Shown here piece after piece: positions 37,486 to 40,417 of a stretch of DNA of 40,417 bases. Under the pieces are notes generated by a model. That model saw only the letters and a list, made by a program, of their open reading frames with translations, searched no databases and was not told the DNA's origin. Made by a program: the position numbers and the translations under genes. Positions within the stretch are counted from its first letter, which is position 1. Each line of letters begins with the position of its first letter. The stretch is from assembly GCF_023109105.1 (NCBI RefSeq), contig NZ_JALDTZ010000016.1, positions 1-40,417 on the forward strand, read 5' to 3'. This DNA comes from Streptococcus mitis. Lineage in GTDB: Bacteria > Bacillota > Bacilli > Lactobacillales > Streptococcaceae.

Positions 37486-37516
37486 AAAAAAGTAAGCTCA
37501 GAAAATCTCTGAGCTT
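37486..37516 (-). terminator. gshAB terminator
   Basis: On the minus strand AAGCTCAGA pairs with TCTGAGCTT, and a run of six T follows (plus-strand A run at 37486-37491). Confidence 0.88.
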
Positions 37517-37520
37517 ATTC

Positions 37521-39767
37521 TCATATCTCTCCAAACAACTTCCGTAAAATTTTCGGTGTGATACGTTGTCCTGGCCCTACGTAAGTATAGGCGTGCAGGT
37601 ACATGGCAGGATTGAAGTTGAGTTCGATACAGGTGCAATTTGGTAGCTCCTTACTAGCAGGCTTGGTGTAGTCTGGGATAATCAAATCGACTCCACAGGC
37701 CCAAGCCCCCATAGCAGTCGCCATATCGGCAGCTAGTTGTTTGTAACTCTCGCCCATCTGGTCAGTCATGTCAATGGAGTCGCCTCCAGTTGAGATATTA
37801 GAATTACCACGCAGAAAGGTTTGTCTACCTTTAGGCAAGACTGTATCAGGTGTGTAACCCTGCTGTTCCAACATGAGTAATTCAATATCACCCAGATTGA
37901 TGATTTCAAGAGGTGAGCGATGGTCGCGACCACGCAGAGGGTCTTGGTTTTTCTTTTCGACTAATTCTCGGATGCTTGAGCTTCCGTCGCCTACGACATT
38001 GGCCGCGACGCGGAGCAGGACAGCCTCGCATTTTCCATCCAAGATAAAGAAACGGTACTCGGTCCCTGCCACAAACTCCTCGACTAGCACATGGCTATCT
38101 TCCGAAAAGGCGATGTCTAGGGCTTTTTCATAGCCAGAAATGCTTGTTGGCTCTTGGAAGATGGAAATGCCCAGACCGAAGTTGGTGGATTTGGGTTTGA
38201 CAACAATAGCAGAGTTGGCTATTTGTCCGTAGTACCGCAAGGCATCGTCCTTGTTAGCAAATTCTGCTCCCGCAGGTACTGGAAAACCAGCCTTGTCCAA
38301 AATCTTTTTGGTCACAACCTTATTAGCCATGGCCAGTGGAATTACGTAGTTATCTTTGGATGTCATGTTGCCATTTTTAATGTACTCCACATGGTCACCA
38401 TGCCAGAGTTTGAGAAATTGGTCTTCCTCATCTAAAATTTCTACGTTCAAGCCCAGCTGAATGGCGTCAAAGAGAATCATTTGGGTGGAGAGTTCCATGT
38501 TTTCATAGCCTTTGAGGGCATAAGGTGCTGTCCAAGCGTAGTCATGAAAGGCTTGTCCTTGTTGTTGGCCAAATTTTTCAAGGGACCCTTCTTCAACCTG
38601 CTCTGCTATTTTTCCAGAAAGGGTCAAACGTGGATCAAGAAGAGAGGCCTCCACCTTAGTGATAAGCTGGCTATAATAGTCATCCAGTCCAAAGTGAGCG
38701 ACGATGTCCTTCATGGCTGTCACGATAGGTTTAGGGTCAGCTTCTTTAGGAAGTGGTGTGTGGGGATGGCTGAGAGCGATTTGGTTGTTGAGAGTAGCAG
38801 CTACTGCCAATTCTTCGTCGACTTGCTCCATGTCGTCTAGCCACAAGAGTGCGAGTGCAAAGAGGTGGGTGGTGTCTAGTGTTTCTTGGCTGATTGCCAG
38901 TGGCTCAAAGGGGTTGAGGTCAAAGTTGCGGAACTCTAGATAGGAGATGCCCTTAGTCAAAAAGTCCCGGCTAGTCTTAGCACCGCGTAAACGGATAGCA
39001 GAGTAAAATTCTTTTTCGGCGGACAGTTGCCCAGATCCAACAGCGTTTTCGATGTCGGTCACGTATTGCTCCAGTGAAGAGAAGGAAATGTGAACATCGG
39101 GGGCATTGACATAGCCGTAGTTGGAGTTACGAATCGACCGCACGCAACCAATTTCATCTGTCAAAAACCCTTTTTCTGCTAGCGGGCTTGCTCCGTAAAG
39201 GTAGGTCAAGAGCCAGCGATAACACAAGAAGTTCTGAGCTAACTTGAGATAGAGGGCATTCTTGAAGGTCAGTAAATCGTCATAGTCACTGACTTCAAAG
39301 AGCTGCTGGGTCAGATCTTTGCCGAGTTCAAAATTATAGTGAATTCCAGATATGGACTGGAGCAATTTGCCGTAGCGTTCTGCCAAACCAACTCGGTATT
39401 GATACTCGTAGTCACTTTCCAACTGGGCAATCTGAATCTCTTCTTCTACAATCACAGGTGGCATGGATAAAGGCCAAAGATATTCTGACTTATCCATTGA
39501 GCGAATAGCCACATCGGTGATGGCCCCGAGGAAGCGACGAGCTTCCGTGGTCGACTGTGCTACCGGTGTAATGAGCTCTAGTTGAGGTTCGCTATAATCT
39601 GTCTGGATATAGGGATGGAAACTGCGAGAACCCAATTTTTCAGGGTGTGGCGTTTGAGCGACACGGCCTTCAGTATTGATTCGTAGAGATTCGCGCTCCA
39701 GACCAAAGGTAGCTTGTAAGATGGGAGTATTTGGGGATAATTTTTGAAATACGTTTGATAGGTTCAT
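37521..39767 (-). CDS. gshAB: Bifunctional glutamate-cysteine ligase / glutathione synthetase
   Basis: This one enzyme makes glutathione in two ATP-dependent steps: Glu + Cys to gamma-glutamylcysteine, then addition of Gly. The 748-aa protein begins with the GshA-type ligase domain (about 1-460, with FGLERESLRINTEGRVA near 23-39). It continues with an ATP-grasp domain of the D-Ala-D-Ala ligase type (about 480-748, with VVKPKSTNFGLGISIF and the late NFNPAMYLHAY metal/ATP site). Such fusions (GshF) occur in several streptococci and Listeria. It stands alone, with a GAGG ribosome site, its own promoter and terminator. S. pneumoniae is known to import glutathione instead, so this gene helps exclude that species (inference). 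Confidence 0.96.
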   Translation of the reverse strand: MNLSNVFQKLSPNTPILQATFGLERESLRINTEGRVAQTPHPEKLGSRSFHPYIQTDYSEPQLELITPVAQSTTEARRFLGAITDVAIRSMDKSEYLWPLSMPPVIVEEEIQIAQLESDYEYQYRVGLAERYGKLLQSISGIHYNFELGKDLTQQLFEVSDYDDLLTFKNALYLKLAQNFLCYRWLLTYLYGASPLAEKGFLTDEIGCVRSIRNSNYGYVNAPDVHISFSSLEQYVTDIENAVGSGQLSAEKEFYSAIRLRGAKTSRDFLTKGISYLEFRNFDLNPFEPLAISQETLDTTHLFALALLWLDDMEQVDEELAVAATLNNQIALSHPHTPLPKEADPKPIVTAMKDIVAHFGLDDYYSQLITKVEASLLDPRLTLSGKIAEQVEEGSLEKFGQQQGQAFHDYAWTAPYALKGYENMELSTQMILFDAIQLGLNVEILDEEDQFLKLWHGDHVEYIKNGNMTSKDNYVIPLAMANKVVTKKILDKAGFPVPAGAEFANKDDALRYYGQIANSAIVVKPKSTNFGLGISIFQEPTSISGYEKALDIAFSEDSHVLVEEFVAGTEYRFFILDGKCEAVLLRVAANVVGDGSSSIRELVEKKNQDPLRGRDHRSPLEIINLGDIELLMLEQQGYTPDTVLPKGRQTFLRGNSNISTGGDSIDMTDQMGESYKQLAADMATAMGAWACGVDLIIPDYTKPASKELPNCTCIELNFNPAMYLHAYTYVGPGQRITPKILRKLFGEI

Positions 39768-39799
39768 GATTTGGCCTCGAAATAATTAGTTTCTCTATT

Positions 39800-39827
39800 A
39801 TTTTATCAGTTTGTTAAATAAACTCAA
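39800..39827 (-). promoter_or_regulatory. gshAB promoter
   Basis: On the minus strand TTGAGT (39827-39822) and TAAAAT (39805-39800) have a 16-bp spacer, with TG one base before the -10. Confidence 0.65.
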
Positions 39828-39871
39828 CTTTCTGCTACGGAGATGGAGAAGGAAATGCTCGGACGAATTGA

Positions 39872-40042
39872 CTATTTACTTGCATTAAATATAAGCAAAA
39901 GCATTAGTAGAAGTATTGAAACTACACCTAATAGTTTTTTCCCCACACTCAATCTCTCATTTCTGTCTTTTTTTCGTAGACAGTTATAAAGTCGATCAGA
40001 ATAAACCTTGTAAGTGTATAAGTTAATTCTTACAGACCTAAA
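39872..40042 (-). other. 56-codon open frame ending in a hydrophobic helix; no ATG start
   Basis: The frame is open on the minus strand between a stop at 40045-40043 and a stop at 39874-39872. It reads a basic, polar stretch (…CLRKKDRNERLSVGKK…) and then a 17-residue hydrophobic run (LLGVVSILLLMLLLIFN). No ATG lies ahead of the helix; a TTG would give only 26 residues. It may be a small membrane peptide, a gene remnant, or chance. Confidence 0.25.
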
Positions 40043-40045
40043 CTA

Positions 40046-40198
40046 TTCCCCTATTTAAAAAATAATGATTCATATTTTATGAAATTAACTAGTAGATATA
40101 GTTCTGAAAAGCCTTGATAATACGCTGTTTTTAGTCCAACTGAAACTCATACTTTCTAAGCCAGGTCATACGATTTATAAGTAAAAGAACAAATAAAA
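40046..40198. other. AT-rich stretch without recognised gene
   Basis: This is part of the 650-bp region beyond gshAB. Only short chance-like frames are seen, and I recognise no family. Confidence 0.4.
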
Positions 40199-40233
40199 AA
40201 GAGGAGCTTCACACTAAAGTTCCTCTTTTTTTA
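40196..40233. terminator. Bidirectional terminator
   Basis: AGAGGA pairs with TCCTCT, with inner pairs, flanked by an A run on the left and seven T on the right. No adjacent intact gene explains it. Confidence 0.7.
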
Positions 40234-40260
40234 AATATCCGAATCATTATTCTTATTTCA

Positions 40261-40284
40261 AAAAAGGTAGAGAAAAAGGTAGAG
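40261..40284 (+). repeat. Perfect tandem repeat of a 12-mer
   Basis: AAAAAGGTAGAG occurs twice without a gap. It lies between the terminator at 40196-40233 and the IS3-type end. Confidence 0.8.
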
Positions 40285-40342
40285 TTTGAATTGAAATACA
40301 GTGCAATATATCGCATTTAACAAAAAGAAAAAACGCTTGAAA

Positions 40343-40417
40343 TGTACTGACCCCAAAAAGTTAGACAATTAATTTATCCAAAGGATTTAGTTCTGTATTG
40401 CACAGGGCTGAGTCCTT
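40343..40417. mobile_element. IS3-family (IS150 group-like) terminus, cut by the window end
   Basis: TGTACTGACCCCAAAAAGTT followed by AGACA is the typical terminal inverted repeat of IS3-family elements in streptococci. The bases after it contain an imperfect hairpin (AAGGATTTAG with CTGAGTCCTT) that ends at the window edge. Whether the rest is a full element or a remnant cannot be seen. Confidence 0.65.

Overview
The window is a chromosomal stretch of a low-GC Gram-positive coccus. It is almost certainly a Mitis-group Streptococcus (S. mitis / S. oralis / S. pneumoniae relatives). The evidence is the near-pneumococcal protein sequences (PheT, DinB, PflB, IlvN), the extended -10 (TGnTATAAT) promoters, and at least five BOX repeats, which are typical of that group. 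A bifunctional glutathione synthetase (gshAB) and IS remnants suggest a commensal relative rather than S. pneumoniae itself; this last point is inference.

Layout. 1-3.7 kb: the str genes rpsL-rpsG-fusA. fusA is separated from rpsG by a 394-bp spacer full of hairpins and has its own promoter. 4.0-8.8 kb: branched-chain amino acid genes ilvB-ilvN-ilvC-ilvA with a probable CodY operator and two BOX elements. 8.8-9.7 kb: a decayed region without an intact gene, then a small helix-turn-helix-like protein. 10.1-12.4 kb (minus): glutamine-type ABC importer glnQ/glnHP. 12.5-16.4 kb: a DUF2207 membrane protein, undecaprenyl-diphosphatase uppP and, convergent to it, DNA polymerase IV dinB. 16.6-19.0 kb: pyruvate formate-lyase pflB with a consensus cre site in its promoter. 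19.2-22.0 kb (minus): the potassium uptake pair trkA-trkH. 22.2-26.5 kb: a SAM hydrolase family protein next to a complete ECF-type vitamin/nucleoside-like transporter (S component, fused double ATPase, T component). 26.4-27.4 kb: a GNAT acetyltransferase segment bounded by 16-bp direct repeats. 27.4-29.6 kb: trmL behind an unexplained leader RNA with a terminator, then an FMN riboswitch, ribU and a PAP2 phosphatase. 29.6-33.5 kb: a phenylalanyl T-box leader, pheS and pheT. 33.8-35.9 kb: a two-gene ABC-2 exporter. 36.0-37.0 kb: L13 leader, rplM, rpsI. 37.0-37.4 kb: a broken IS30-family transposase. 37.5-39.8 kb (minus): gshAB. The last 650 bp are gene-poor and end in an IS3-type terminus.

Most of the window is conserved core metabolism and translation. 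The new or poorly explained material lies between genes: the hairpin cluster between rpsG and fusA, the leader RNA before trmL, the repeat-bounded acetyltransferase insertion, and BOX elements that have become part of coding sequence (the C-terminus of GlnQ; a 63-codon BOX-encoded frame). No tRNA or rRNA genes, CRISPR arrays or intact prophage were seen.
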